Positions 1-11,539 are shown, counted from the first letter of the stretch. The stretch: 64,000 bases of DNA from Orientallactaga sibirica (GCA_036365145.1 JAEOAD010000013.1:43589001-43653000); one strand, 5' to 3'. Program-made: numbers and translations. The notes: generated by a model not told the origin, from the sequence alone.

Positions 1-129
1 AGGCTTTGAAGGCAAGTGCCTTAACCACTAAACTATCTTTCCAGCCCACAGGCCATGTTTTTTTTTTTTTTTTTTCTGACAAACATTAACATTTCTGTCA
101 CTAATCACACTTTCTAGGACCCTGGTGTT

Positions 130-325
130 GAAATCAGAAGGAACTAGATAATTAGCGCTGTGACCTTGGGCAATCTGAATTCTCTAAGTCTTTGTTCCTT
201 ATTTGTAAAATGGGACTAATAATAGTTGCTATCACACAAGATTTATGGGAGGATTAAGTAAGAGAATGCAGGGAAACCAGGCACAGAGCCTGGTACCTAT
301 AAGGCACTCAGCACTAGCTATTAAT
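130..325 (+). repeat. MIR
   Basis: Ancient mammalian tRNA-derived SINE. The order TGACCTTGGGCAA, TGTAAAATGGGACTAATAAT, GGATTAAGTAAGAGAATGCA, CACAGAGCCTGGTACCTATA, GGCACTCAGCA follows the MIR consensus closely. The duplicate copy is at 2610-2815. Confidence 0.85.
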
Positions 326-528
326 AACAGCACCAATATTAAGAGTTAGGTTCCCCTGTCTAGCTGGCAGGAATCCATTCCCAATCCATTGGTTTGGGAG
401 TGGGTGGCTACAAATCTTAAATTAGTATAACTAAATGAAGGCCAGAAAGGCCATTAAATTTGTCAGAACTGGGATGAAATTTACAGATCTTCAAATTACA
501 AACTGATGCCTACCTCCCCACCCCCCCA

Positions 529-960
529 GGTAGGTTCTCACTCTTAACTAGGCTGACCTGGAGCTCACTTTGTAGTCTCAGACTGGTCTGGAATTCAGTT
601 CACATGGGAGGCAGAGGTATGCAGATCCAAGTGCTGGGATTAAAAGTACCACAACACCCACCTGAGGATTTGTTTTGAAGACTTAATTTTTTTTTCTTGA
701 GGTAGTGTCTTGCTCTCCCTCAGGCTGACCTGGAATTCACTATGTAGTCTCACGGTGGCCTTGATCCTCTTACCTCTGCCTTCCAAGTGCTGGGATTAAA
801 GGCATGTGCCACCAGGACTGGCTAAGACTTAACTTTTTATTTTGTTTCTTCACCTGATCTGGAATTTATCTTGTAGCTCCAGGCTGGCCTCAAACTCCAG
901 GTGATCCTCCTACCTCAGCCTCCCAGGACTGCTGGGATCATGGCAGGTGCCACTACTCCT
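529..960 (-). repeat. Three diverged B1-like SINEs in antisense
   Basis: Members at 529-662, 687-825 and 838-960. Each shows the antisense B1 order: GAGGTAG start, CAGGCTGACCTGGAATTCAC, TGATCCTCCTACCTC, AAGTGCTGGGATTAAAGG. They are older than most others in the window. Duplicates lie at 3009-3142, 3167-3305 and 3318-3440. Confidence 0.8.
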
Positions 961-1114
961 AATTTATTGGAGACGTTAGCTACAGCTTCATTTGCTGCCT
1001 CTTTTAAGAAGTCCTTGGGAAAAATTCTTTCTGGACATAGTGCCAGAAAAAGCTTTGTTTCTATATAGGAACTGGTGTGCTTTTTCTTTGTGGACAATTG
1101 GAAATTTATAACTG

Positions 1115-1141
1115 CATATATATATATATATATATTTTTTT
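1115..1141. repeat. (TA)n microsatellite with poly-T
   Basis: About ten TA units running into a T tract. The equivalent in the second duplicate (about 3596-3645) is clearly longer, which supplies most of the length difference between the copies. Confidence 0.9.
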
Positions 1142-1299
1142 TCTTATTTAACTGCTTATATTTTTGCTTCAGCTGCTTGGAAGTACAGAGCCAAAACTGT
1201 GGCTTCATTTTAGTAACTGCATAGGGGCCTGCATTCTAATTTTTTTCCCAGTGTTAAATAACCTCATGATTTCCGTTTTCTCTAATTTCAAGTAAAAGA

Positions 1300-2178
1300 C
1301 TTTTTTTGGTTTTTCAAGGTAAGGTTTCACTGTAGCCCAGTCTGACCTAGAATTCACTCTGTAGTCTTAGGCTGGCCTCGAACTCATGGTGATCCTCCCA
1401 CCTCTGTCTCCCAAATGCTGGGATTAAAGGCTTAACCTGCCATCACTGGAATACCAACTTAAAAAAATTATTTATTTGAGAGGAAAGAGAGAAAGAGAAT
1501 GGGCACACCAGGGCCCAAATGCATGTGCCACCATCTGGTTTATGTGGGTCCTTTGGCTTTGCGGCAAGCATCTTAAGCACTTAACCATTTCTCCAACCTC
1601 GGAACACCAAGTTTTGATGTAAACCTAAAATACCCATAATGTATCAATATTAGCAAAGCATGCTTTCTCTTTAATGGAGAAAGGAGCACTCTGCCACCAA
1701 GGCAGCTCTGCCAGCGCTGTGCAGTGCTGTCACCTGCATTTCTCTTACCTGGTTGGGTCAGCATCCCTTCTTTTATTTTTTTTTTTTTAAGAGAGAGAAA
1801 GAGATAGAATGGGTGTGCCAGGGCTCCAGCCACAGCAAAGGAACTCCAGACACATGTGCCACCTTGTGCATCTGGCCAACGTGGGTCCTGGGAAATCAAA
1901 CCCTGGCTCCTTTGGCTTTGTAGGCAAATGCCTTAACTGCTAAGCCATCCCTCCAGCCCAGCAACCCTTTTTTTTTTGTGTTCAGCTACAGGGCATTCTG
2001 CCCTTCCCATATCTTTTAAAAAATTTAAAAAATTTTTTTTTGATTTTTCAAGGTAGGGTCTTGCCCAGGCTGACCTGGAATTCACTCTGTAGTCTCAGGG
2101 TGGCTTCTAACTCATGGTAATCCTCCTACCTCTGCCTCCCAAGTGCTGGGATTAAAGGCGTATGTCACCATACCTGGC
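1300..2178 (-). repeat. SINE block: B1, Dip-like, Dip-like, B1
   Basis: B1(-) 1300-1450; Dip-like(-) 1460-1599 (internally shortened); Dip-like(-) 1771-1959; B1(-) 2030-2178. An antisense Dip-like element starts with ATTTATTTGAGAGAGAGA, passes GGGCATGCCAGGGCC and CTGCAAATGAACTCCAGA, and ends in the tRNA-like head CTAAGCCATCTCTCCAGCCC. Duplicated at 3801-4688. Confidence 0.85.
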
Positions 2179-2335
2179 CCCTTCCCATGTCTTGAATGTG
2201 GTAAGTCCAGATTCTGTGGCTTTGATCTGAAACTAGATTAGCTGAAATTTATAGATGATGTATATATGTTATGTATTATATATGTATATTATATGGGGAC
2301 AACTCTTACCACTTCCACTGACCTTACCTCAGGCC

Positions 2336-2538
2336 TCTTTTTTAAAAAAATATTTTATTTACTTATTTGAGAGAGAGAAAGAGAATGGGCATGCCAGGAC
2401 CTCTAGCTATTGTAAATGGACTCCAGACACATTTGCCACTTTGTGCATCTGGCTTTACATGGGCACAAGGGAATCAAACCTGGGTCCTTAGGCTTTGAAG
2501 GCAAGTGCCTTAACCACTAAACTATCTTTCCAGCCCAC
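2336..2538 (-). repeat. Dip-like tRNA-derived SINE
   Basis: Complete antisense copy whose head (2490-2538) is identical to window bases 1-49, showing that the window opens inside the other copy of this same element. Confidence 0.85.
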
Positions 2539-2609
2539 AGGCCATGTTTTTTTTTTTTTTTTTTCTGACAAACATTAACATTTCTGTCACTAATCACACT
2601 TTCTAGGAC

Positions 2610-2815
2610 CCTGGTGTTGAAATCAGAAGGAACTAGATAATTAGCGCTGTGACCTTGGGCAATCTGAATTCTCTAAGTCTTTGTTCCTTATTTGTAAAAT
2701 GGGACTAATAATAGTTGCTATCACACAAGATTTATGGGAGGATTAAGTAAGAGAATGCAGGGAAACCAGGCACAGAGCCTGGTACCTATAAGGCACTCAG
2801 CACTAGCTATTAATA
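2610..2815 (+). repeat. MIR (second copy, by tandem duplication)
   Basis: Essentially identical to the MIR at 130-325; it arose with the 2.5-kb duplication and is not an independent insertion. Confidence 0.85.
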
Positions 2816-3008
2816 ACAGCACCAATATTAAGAGTTAGGTTCCCCTGTCTAGCTGGCAGGAATCCATTCCCAATCCATTGGTTTGGGAGTGGGTGGCTAC
2901 AAATCTTAAATTAGTATAACTAAATGAAGGCCAGAAAGGCCATTAAATTTGTCAGAACTGGGATGAAATTTACAGATCTTCAAATTACAAACTGATGCCT
3001 ACCTCCCC

Positions 3009-3596
3009 AGGTAGGTTCTCACTCTTAACTAGGCTGACCTGGAGCTCACTTTGTAGTCTCAGACTGGTCTGGAATTCAGTTCACATGGGAGGTAGAGGTA
3101 TGCAGATCCAAGTGCTGGGATTAAAAGTACCACAACACCCACCTGAGGATTTGTTTTGAAGACTTAATTTTTTTTTCTTGAGGTAGTGTCTTGCTCTCCC
3201 TCAGGCTGACCTGGAATTCACTATGTAGTCTCACGGTGGCCTTGATCCTCTTACCTCTGCCTTCCAAGTGCTGGGATTAAAGGCATGTGCCACCAGGACT
3301 GGCTAAGACTTAACTTTTTATTTTGTTTCTTCACCTGATCTGGAATTTATCTTGTAACTCCAGGCTGGCCTCAAACTCCAGGTGATCCTCCTACCTCAGC
3401 CTCCCAGGACTGCCGGGATCATGGCAGGTGCCACTACTCCTAATTTATTGGAGACGTTAGCTACAGCTTCATTTGCCGCCTCTTTTAAGAAGTCCTTGGG
3501 AAAAATTCTTTCTGGACATAGTGCCAGAAAAAGCTTTGTTTCTATATAGGAACTGGTGTGCTTTTTCTTTGTGGACAATTGGAAATTTATAACTGC

Positions 3597-3632
<36 letters not shown>

Positions 3633-4688
3633 TTTTTTTTTTTTTCTTATTTAACTGCTTATATTTTTGCTTCAGCTGCTTGGAAGTACAGAGCCAAAAC
3701 TGTGGCTTCATTTTAGTAACTGCATAGGGGCCTGCATTCTAATTTTTTTCCCAGTGTTAAATAACCTCATGATTTCCGTTTTCTCTAATTTCAAGTAAAA
3801 GACTTTTTTTGGTTTTTCAAGGTAAGGTTTCACTGTAGCCCAGTCTGACCTAGAATTCACTCTGTAGTCTTAGGCTGGCCTCGAACTCATGGTGATCCTC
3901 CCACCTCTGTCTCCCAAATGCTGGGATTAAAGGCTTAACCTGCCATCACTGGAATACCAACTTAAAAAAATTATTTATTTGAGAGGGAAAGAGAGAAAGA
4001 GAATGGGCACACCAGGGCCCAAATGCATGTGCCACCATCTGGTTTATGTGGGTCCTTTGGCTTTGCCGGCAAGCATCTTAAGCACTTAACCATTTCTCCA
4101 ACCTCGGAACACCAAGTTTTGATGTAAACCTAAAATACCCATAATGTATCAATATTAAGCAAAGCATGCTTTCTCTTTAATGGAGAAAAGGAGCACTCTG
4201 CCACCAAGGCAGCTCTGCCAGCGCTGTGCAGTGCTGTCACCTGCATTTCTCTTACCTGGTTGGGTCAGCATCCCTTCTTTTATTTTTTTTTTTTTAAGAG
4301 AGAGAAAGAGATAGAATGGGTGTGCCAGGGCTCCAGCCACAGCAAAGGAACTCCAGACACATGTGCCACCTTGTGCATCTGGCCAACGTGGGTCCTGGGA
4401 AATCAAACCCTGGCTCCTTTGGCTTTGTAGGCAAATGCCTTAACTGCTAAGCCATCCCTCCAGCCCAGCAACCTTCCTTTTTTTTTGTGTTCAGCTACAG
4501 GGCATTCTGCCCTTCCCATATCTTTTAAAAAATTAAAAAAATTTTTTTTTGGTTTTTCAAGGTAGGGTCTTGCCCAGGCTGACCTGGAATTCACTCTGTA
4601 GTCTCAGGGTGGCTTCTAACTCATGGTAATCCTCCTACCTCTGCCTCCCAAGTGCTGGGATTAAAGGCGTATGTCACCATACCTGGCC
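3009..4688 (-). repeat. SINE set of duplicate copy 2
   Basis: B1(-) 3009-3142, 3167-3305, 3318-3440; (TA)n/poly-T 3596-3645; B1(-) 3801-3951; Dip-like(-) 3961-4101 and 4277-4467; B1(-) 4538-4688. These are counterparts of the elements at 529-2178. Confidence 0.85.
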
Positions 4689-4839
4689 CCTTCCCATGTC
4701 TTGAATGTGGTAAGTCCAGATTCTGTGGCTTTGATCTGAAACTAGATTGCCAGCTCAGAATGAAGCTGGCTTCCATTGTCTGCAGTTGCTTCATCTGTTC
4801 ATCACTGGGAGGAAGGCTTGAAATTAAAAAGAAAATCTC

Positions 4840-4945
4840 GCTGGATATGGTGGTGCACGCCTTTAATCCCAGCACTTGAGAGGCAGAGGTAGGAGGATCA
4901 CAAAACAAAAAAAAAAAAAAAAAAAGGAAAGAAAGAAAGAAAATC

Positions 4946-4992
<47 letters not shown>

Positions 4993-4996
4993 AAAT
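4840..4996 (+). repeat. Truncated B1 with long (GAAA)n tail
   Basis: The left half of a sense B1 (TGGTGGTGCACGCCTTTAAT at about 4850, then CCCAGCACTTGAGAGGCAGA) stops at GGATCAC and passes into poly-A and about 15 GAAA units. The tail seeded a microsatellite. Confidence 0.85.
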
Positions 4997-5559
4997 CTCT
5001 CTGCTGCCCCCAGCAGCCTTCAGTTTTGCTGGTTGCAGTTGCTAAAGAGGATGAGGCAGGAGGATCAAGTTTGAGGCAAGCCTGGAACATTGTTTTGTTT
5101 TCTGTTTTGGGGATCACAATACTTGGGGCAAGGGAGTATAGGCTTGAAGACATTCTTCAGTCAGGAATATCTTAGGCCAGAGGAGATGAACCTCTAACCT
5201 AAGGCTGAAATTGAACCTTGGTTTCTGTTTTGTTGTTCTGGATAATCATTGTTGAACAGATAATAAGGCCACTGGGAGATAAAGATGAGTTAAGACATGG
5301 ACCCTGCCTCTACATGCATAGTCACCATCTGTGATAAAAGCATATGTACAGATAGTCAGGGTGAAAGAGTTTAGTCATTGTGGGGACTTGGAGGTGGACC
5401 TGGGAAGAAAGGATCTTGGGCTGGGAGATGGCCCAGTTTGATTCCCCAGTGCCCATTATAGAGCCAAATGCATAAACATGTCTTGAGTTTCAGCCCTGGT
5501 GCTTCTACCCTCCCTCTCAATGTATATATAATTTATTGATTCATTTTTATTTTATTACT
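4997..5559. other. Mostly unique intron sequence
   Basis: No exon signal seen. About 5417-5540 may be a degraded Dip-like head (GGGCTGGGAGATGGCCCAG, TTTGATTCCCCAGTGCCCA), too damaged to be sure. Confidence 0.5.
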
Positions 5560-5682
5560 ATTTTTTTTGTGGTTTTTCGAGGTAGAGTCTCGCTCTAGCC
5601 CAGGCTGACCTAGAATTCACTATGTAGTCTTAGGGTGATCTCGAACTCAAGGTGATCCTCCTACCTCTGCCTCCCGAGTGCT

Positions 5683-5717
<35 letters not shown>

Positions 5718-5747
5718 TAAGGTCTCGCCTAGCCCAGGCTGATGTGG
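5560..5747 (-). repeat. B1 broken by a 31-base T tract
   Basis: B1(-) 5560-5683 lacks its last 25 bases (ends at CGAGTGCTGG), then poly-T 5684-5714, then the start of another B1(-) 5715-5747 that abuts the RPL31 retrocopy. Confidence 0.8.
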
Positions 5748-6092
5748 TTAATTTTTGAAATTTAATGTGGAAGTCTTGACTCTGATGGTGTTTAAGGGAC
5801 TCTGGCATCTCAGCACTGAGGCTGAAGTTAGGTAGATAACTGCAGTTCCAGACCAGCCACAGGGATATGAAAATGGGACACTCCTGATGCATTTTTGCCC
5901 AGCCAGCTTTGTGGAGCCTGGTATCAGTGTGCATGGCTGGAGTTCCTGTGTCCATGGCAGATTTTTGGATTTCTTTGAGTGCCTGAGGGTCATGGTTGTG
6001 AATGTTGATGGTGTGTCCTTGGGTCTCCACCTCCTGGATGGGAAAATAGCTCTTGTTTTTCTTGCCACCACCCCACACACCTTGGGAGCCAT
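5748..6092 (-). pseudogene. Processed pseudogene of ribosomal protein L31
   Basis: Read on the minus strand from an ATG at 6092, the sequence starts MAPKVCGVVARK (compare MAPAKKGGEKK of RPL31). In the next frame it gives TINIH, ALKEI, SAM, GTPA, DTRLHKAGWAK, which match successive RPL31 segments TINIH, ALKEIRKFAM, GTPDVRIDTRLNKAVWAK. About 30 bases between TINIH and ALKEI are missing, the frame shifts several times, and the 3' third is strongly diverged. There are no introns. RPL31 is a 125-residue 60S subunit protein; this copy cannot encode it. It lies between B1 fragments at 5715-5747 and 6125-6180 in YPEL2 intron sequence. Confidence 0.8.
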
Positions 6093-6124
6093 TCTGTGTG
6101 GCTCAAGTTGAAACAGAAGACTTT

Positions 6125-6925
6125 ATGTTTGGTTTTGAGGCAGGGTCTAACTAGCCCAGGCTGACCTGGAACTAACTCAGTTGGTTTACTGTTGTTATTG
6201 TTCTTCTTCTTTTTACCATATATATTTGAGAGAGAGAAAATGGGCACTCCAGGGCTTCTCGCTGGTGCAAACAAACTCCAGATACATGTGCCCCCTTGTG
6301 CTTCTGGCTTACGTGGGTCCTGGGAAATAGAACCATGGTCCTTGGGCTTCACAGGCAAACACCTTAATGGCTAAGTCATTTCCCCAGTCCTTTTTTCTTC
6401 TTCTTAAAAGAATATTTTCATTTATTTGTTTGCAAGGAGATATAGATTAGGTTAGATAGATAGAGAATGAGAATGAATATATGGGCATGCCAGGGCCATG
6501 AACTCCAGATGCATGCGTCACTTTGTACATTTGGTTTTACGTGAGTACTAGGGAATTGAACTTGTTTGTTAGGCTTTGTAGGTAAGTGCCTTAACTGTTG
6601 AGCCATCTTTCCAGCCCCATGTTTTTATTTTGAGACATCTTACTTAGCTGCCCAGGCTGGCCTTTAACTTACTATCCTCCTGCCTTAGCCTTCTGTATAG
6701 CTGGGTTGACCCCTAGATTTTTCCATTCTGTTTAAAACTCTGGAGGGCATGGGGACCAAGGACACACTTCCCAAGGCTGCCTATCTGTCATGCCAGGGTA
6801 GAAAGGCTCCATCCCAGTACTCAGGAGGTGGAGTTCAAGGTCACTGTTCACTGTTGGCTACATAGGCAGTTTGAAGCCAGCCAGGATTATTTATGAATGA
6901 GATCCTGTAACAACAACAAAAAGGG
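6125..6925. repeat. SINE block after the RPL31 retrocopy
   Basis: B1(-) fragment 6125-6180; Dip-like(-) 6212-6390; Dip-like(-) 6407-6616; old B1(-) 6627-6710; old B1(+) 6790-6925 ending in (CAA)n. Confidence 0.75.
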
Positions 6926-6974
6926 GCGTGGGGGGGAATCCCTTGGAGGATACGGGAGGAGACTGAATCTTGGT

Positions 6975-7080
6975 CTTTGAATCTGTGGTTTTGGTTGTGT
7001 GACTTTAGGCAAATTGTTTACTTCTCTTGAGCCTTCTCATATGGAAATCTGGGGTAACCACTGTAATGCCTGTCTTGTGG
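6975..7080 (+). repeat. MIR fragment
   Basis: GTGTGACTTTAGGCAAATTG followed by a CTC...GAGCCTT...ATATGGAAATCTGGGG run matches the MIR core; the 3' part is lost. Confidence 0.55.
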
Positions 7081-7244
7081 ATTACTTTTTATTTTTTTCT
7101 AGATTGAGATAATGCTAATCATAGAGTTAGCAACAGCTCCTGGGCCTCTCCTCACCCAATTCCTACCTCCCTTCATCTGAGACTTAGACTTAGGAGTGAC
7201 CTAGTTTTCGTCCTTTCTCTTGTTTTAATTAAAAAAAAAAAAAA

Positions 7245-8203
7245 AAGTTCCCTGTGTAGCTCAGGCTGGTCCTGAGCTTTCCATCCTCTTGCCTTAGCCT
7301 CCCAAGTCTACTGGTTTTGCCAAGTTTCTACTTCATGCCAAACTTTGGGCTAGGTTAAAAGGGATGATTAGCCAGACATGGCCTTTGGCTGGGAGTGACC
7401 CACAATCAAATGAGAAGACTGACCCACAAATGGCAAGCTTTGTGGAGGTTTCTTAAGTCCTATGGACAGGGTGAATCGGCAGTGTGCATGTCTGTTCTCC
7501 ATGTACCAGGCCTGTAAGGAAAAAGAGGCCCTTACTCTTAATAAACTCTATCTGCTATCCCATGTAAAGAAAGAATCCGGAAACTTGTATGGAGTCTGGC
7601 TTCTCCACCTCGCCCTCTTTCCTGCCCTTCAGTAAATGGTTCCACTTGGGTGATGGTTTAATCATTCCCGGGCCAACAATCTGTTCCTTTTTGGGCTGGT
7701 AATGGCGTTATCCTTATCTTCAGACACCCTTTTGAAAGTACCACCTCCCTTTTTCACTCTGAAATTTTATAAAGTTCAATTTCCAAATTGCAAGTGTAGA
7801 AAGGCAGGGAGCCCAGCCACAGCTGTCTGAGTCTAGAGTTTGGGATTTATTTGAATTGGGGGATGAAAGTGAGCAGGCCAAAGGCATGCTGACAGCTGCA
7901 CAACGCAATTGTATTGGCAGGTTTGGGATGGATAGCTTGTAGTTAATTGGAGCCCCAGCTGTGCCCTGGGGAACCAGCAGTAAGAGAGAAATCAAGGTCA
8001 CACAGTGCCCATAGACTCAAAGACATTCATTAATTCAGCGCGTAGTTGAGATTGAGAAGCCCTGCCACAATCACAATTAAACAATGACTGCAGTGAAAGT
8101 AGAGATGCAACCATCAACAGTGCTGCCACTGTGGACCAGACTTAGAGAGGCGGGGAGGGTTCCCTGGCCAAGTAACTTCTGAAGATAAGCCACATCTCCA
8201 TTT
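7245..8203. other. Unique intron sequence with one B1 scrap
   Basis: An old B1(-) fragment at 7245-7310 follows a poly-A at 7229-7244. The remaining 0.9 kb shows no recognised gene or repeat. Short open frames on either strand have no recognisable motifs. Confidence 0.6.
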
Positions 8204-8436
8204 ATTTGTGTGTGTGTGTGTGTGTGTGTGTGGTGGGGGTAGGAAGGGGTAGGGCAGAGGTTGAGACAGTATCTCCCTATGTACTAAGGTTGGTTTGGAA
8301 CTTACTTAGACTGGCCTCAAACTCAAAACAATCCTGCCTCCTCCTAAGTGTGGGGATTACAGGCATGCACCACCATGCCAGGCTTATATTTAAGATCTTG
8401 TTTGTTTGTTTGTTTGTATCTATCTATGTATGTATA
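8204..8436. repeat. (TG)n, old B1 in antisense, (TTTG)n
   Basis: (TG)n 8204-8232; B1(-) 8255-8385; (TTTG)n 8399-8417 followed by TATC/TATG repeats. Confidence 0.8.
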
Positions 8437-8521
8437 TTTTAGTCCAGTGTGTGGTTTACATGCATATGTTAGGTGCTTGTGCACATGTGTGTGTACATTA
8501 TTTCCCATGGTATGACCCAAA

Positions 8522-8755
8522 GAGAGCTGGGGAGATGGCTCAGTGGATGAAGTGCTTGCCACAGCAGCATGAGGACTGGAGCTCAGATCTGCAGACCTCA
8601 CGTGAATCCTAGGTAGGCTTAGTAGTCCACTTGGGATTCCAGTGCTCAGGTGGCCAAGACAAGAGGATCCCAGGGCAAGTTGGCTAGCTACACTAGCTGG
8701 ATCAGAGAGCTGAGTGAGAGGCCCTGCCCCAGTAAATAAGGTGAAAAGTGATCAA
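8522..8755 (+). repeat. B3-like composite SINE
   Basis: A B2-type tRNA head (GCTGGGGAGATGGCTCAGTG) is followed by a B1-like middle (GGATTCCAGTGCTCAGGTGG) and AGAGGCCCTGCCCC. It is an older rodent family; antisense relatives are at 13540-13835 and 61980-62352. Confidence 0.6.
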
Positions 8756-8756
8756 G

Positions 8757-9303
8757 GACTGGGTGTGGGTTGCACACCTTTCATCCCAGCACTCAGGAGG
8801 GAGGCAGAGGTAGGAGGGTCACTGTGAGTTCGAAGCCACCCTGAGACTACATAGTGAATTCCAGGTCAGCCTGAGCTAGAGTGAGACCCTACCTTGAAAA
8901 ACAAAAAATAAAATATATTTTTAGTATTTTTATTTATTTATTTATTTTTATTCTTGTTGGTTTTCCGAGGTAGGGTCTCACTCTAGCCCAGGCTGACCTG
9001 GAATTCACTATGTAGTCTCAGGGTGGCCTCGAACTCACGGTGATCCTCCTACCTCTGCCTCCCGAATACTGGGATTAAAGGCATGCGCCACCACGCCCAG
9101 CTAATATTTTTTATTTTTATTTAATTGAGAGAGGCAGATGGAGAGAGAGAATGGGCATGCCAGGGCTTCTAGCCACTGCAAACAAACTCCAGACATACGT
9201 GCCACCTAGTGCATCTAGCTTATGTGGGTCCTTGGGAATCAAACCTTGGGTCCTTAGGCTTTGCAGGTAAGTGCTTTAACCACTACGCCATCTTTCCAGC
9301 CCT
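8757..9303. repeat. Inverted B1 pair plus Dip-like element
   Basis: B1(+) 8757-8912 and B1(-) 8930-9103 are both near full length and only about 20 bases apart, so a transcript could fold them into a hairpin. Dip-like(-) 9104-9303 follows directly. Confidence 0.9.
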
Positions 9304-9742
9304 GTATTTGATTTTTTTAAAGCTGGGATTGTCATTGCTGAGTACGATCAAGTACAGAAGAAGAAGTTGGTGTATTAAGGGTGATAGTCTTTTAGGACTG
9401 CATGGAAAGGGCAGGTTGGACCCTGTTCTTAGGGGAGCAGAGGGAGCAGTGGGTGACCCCATGCCTCCTGGCCTGCATCATGTCTGACACTTTATTTATC
9501 TATGAGTCTGGCCAAGATCTGCAGCTCAGACTGCCTGGGGGTTTTGTGGGGGCAAACCTGGGAGAAGATGCTGAGGTCTGAAGTCTGAGATGCTGTAGGG
9601 GTCCAGAGGGACTTCCAGCCTGGGCAGGGTCACTTAGGAAAATGCCCTATGGGGTACACTAGAGTGTGAAGGGTTGTAGAAGGGAGAACCAGAATTGTTT
9701 CTGCTCTCAGGCAGCAGCCAGTACTGAGTTTAAGACACTTTC
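9304..9742. other. Unique intron sequence
   Basis: No repeat or exon recognised. Confidence 0.6.
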
Positions 9743-9744
9743 TA

Positions 9745-9960
9745 GGGCTGGAGAGATGACATAGCAGTTAAGGTGCTTGCCTGTTAAGCCTAAGGACCTA
9801 GGTTCAGCTCCCTAGGACTCATGTAAGCCAGATGTACATGGTGACACATGTGTCTGGAGTTCCTGGAGTTCATTTGCAGTGGCTAGAGGACTGGACACAC
9901 CCATTCTTTCTCTTTCAATCGGCCTCTTTCTCTCCCTGTCAAATAAATAAAAATTTAAAA
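9745..9960 (+). repeat. Dip-like SINE, sense copy
   Basis: Good example of the family's own orientation: GGGCTGGAGAGATGACATAG head with an A-box-like segment, B-box GGTTCAGCTCCCT, body CACATGTGTCTGGAGTTCCT, T/C-rich stretch, then AAATAAATAAAAATT tail. Confidence 0.9.
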
Positions 9961-10061
9961 GAAAGACACAGTCTCCCAGCTCTAGCAAATTGTCCCTACA
10001 TGAACTGACTTGTAGATTGCTAATGGCAGGTTACATTTCATATAAAATTTTAATCAGAAGA

Positions 10062-10072
10062 ACTTTATTTTT

Positions 10073-10123
<51 letters not shown>

Positions 10124-10958
10124 TTTTGGTTTTTCAAGGTAGGGTCTCACTCTGGCCCAGGCTGACCTGGAATTAACTATGTAGTCTCAGGGTGGTCTTG
10201 AACTCACGGAGATCCTCCTACCTCTGCCTCCTGAGTGCTGGAATTAAAGGTGTGTGCCACCACACCCAGCTCATGTTTTAAAAAAATTTATTTGAGAGCA
10301 ACAGGCATCAAGAGAAAGGGGCAGAGAGAAAGAGAGAGAGAATGGATGCACCAGGGCCTCCAGCCACTGCAAATGAACTCCAGATGCATGTGCCACCTTG
10401 TGCATCTGGCTTATGTGGGTCCTGGGGAATCGAGCCTCGAACTGGGGTCCTTAGGCTTCACAGGCAAGCACTTAACTACTAAGCCATCTCTCTAGCCCAA
10501 GAACTTTATTTTTAAAAAGATTTTATTTTTATTTATTTATTAGATACAGAGGGAGAGAGAGAGTGAGTGCATCAAGGCCTCTAGCCACTGCAAATGAACT
10601 CCAGTTGCATGCACCCCCCCCTTGTGCATCTGGCTTATGTGGGACCTGGAGAATCGAACCAGAGTCCTTAGGCTTCTCAGGCATGTGCCTTAACTGCTAA
10701 GCCATCTCTCCAGCTCCCAGAAAGACATTTATTTTAAAGGTAGAATAAACACAATACTTTTAATTTTTAATTTTTTTAAAACTATTGACAAAGGTTTAGA
10801 TTTTTTTGGGGAGGGGTCTTTCAAAGTAGGGTCTCATTCTAGCTCAGGCTGACCTGGAATTCACTATGTAGTCTCAGGGTGGCCTTGAACTCTCAGTGAT
10901 CCTCCTATCTCTGCCTCCCAAGTGCTGGGATTAAAGTCGTGCACCACCATGCCCAGCT
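10062..10958 (-). repeat. (TTTA)n and four antisense SINEs
   Basis: (TTTA)n 10064-10126 is the grown A-tail of B1(-) 10126-10271; Dip-like(-) 10275-10498; Dip-like(-) 10510-10715; B1(-) 10800-10958. Confidence 0.9.
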
Positions 10959-10960
10959 CC

Positions 10961-11535
10961 ATTGATTCATTTTTTTGTGGTCAGTGTTTCTCAGGGCTGT
11001 CCGGTGTGCCTGAAAGACCATTGTCAAGGGTGGCCCAGGAGACCGGACCTTTGTAGGACACTGCCAATCGTGTGGGATAAAATGCCTTTCCAGAGAGAGA
11101 GATGGAGTTTGTGTGCTGGAGAAGGGGTCACCACCTCTGCTTTGCCTTGGATATTAAGGATGAGTAGAAGGCGCATGAGATAGGTTAAAACATTCCAGGT
11201 GTTGAGAAACAACATAAGGTAGTGGCCGACTTGATCTGTTGGAGAAACAAGTTTGGATTGGTGTGGGGAGCTGATAAGCCTTTGAAGAGAGCTGGGCTTC
11301 TGGTCGGACTATGACTTGTAGTTTGCTAGGAAACCTGCACAGGTTGTGAAACATGAGAGAGATGTGATCAGATTGTGTTTTATAAATAGAATTCTAGAAT
11401 GGGCTGGAAAGATAAGAGCTGAATCAGGGAGTCCACTAAAGAGAGCACAGTCGCCACGGTGAGAGGATGGGGCATGGGCAGTGCTGCTGGGCACCGAGAG
11501 TGGCTGTGGGAGGGCAGAGTTGATGTACAGCCAGG
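10961..11535. other. Unique intron sequence
   Basis: No gene recognised. GATGTGATCAGATTGTGTTT near 11360 resembles a motif common in old mammalian interspersed repeats, not enough to classify. Confidence 0.5.
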
Positions 11536-11539
11536 CCTG

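Larger units (their letters stand above)
1..4747. repeat. 2.5-kb tandem duplication (two near-identical copies)
   Basis: Positions 1-2238 reappear as 2490-4747 in the same order and orientation. The offset is 2489 at the start, 2480 after a shortened C-run, and 2509 after a longer (TA)n in copy 2. I count only about 15 differences, mostly homopolymer or microsatellite length plus a few transitions, so identity is near 99%. Homology ends at CTGAAACTAGATT in both copies. Bases 2239-2489 precede copy 2 and presumably also precede copy 1 outside the window. No gene lies inside. Confidence 0.95.

Noticed and set aside
4876..5175. Lys/Glu-rich 99-codon frame
   Set aside because: It is the translation of poly-A and (GAAA)n.
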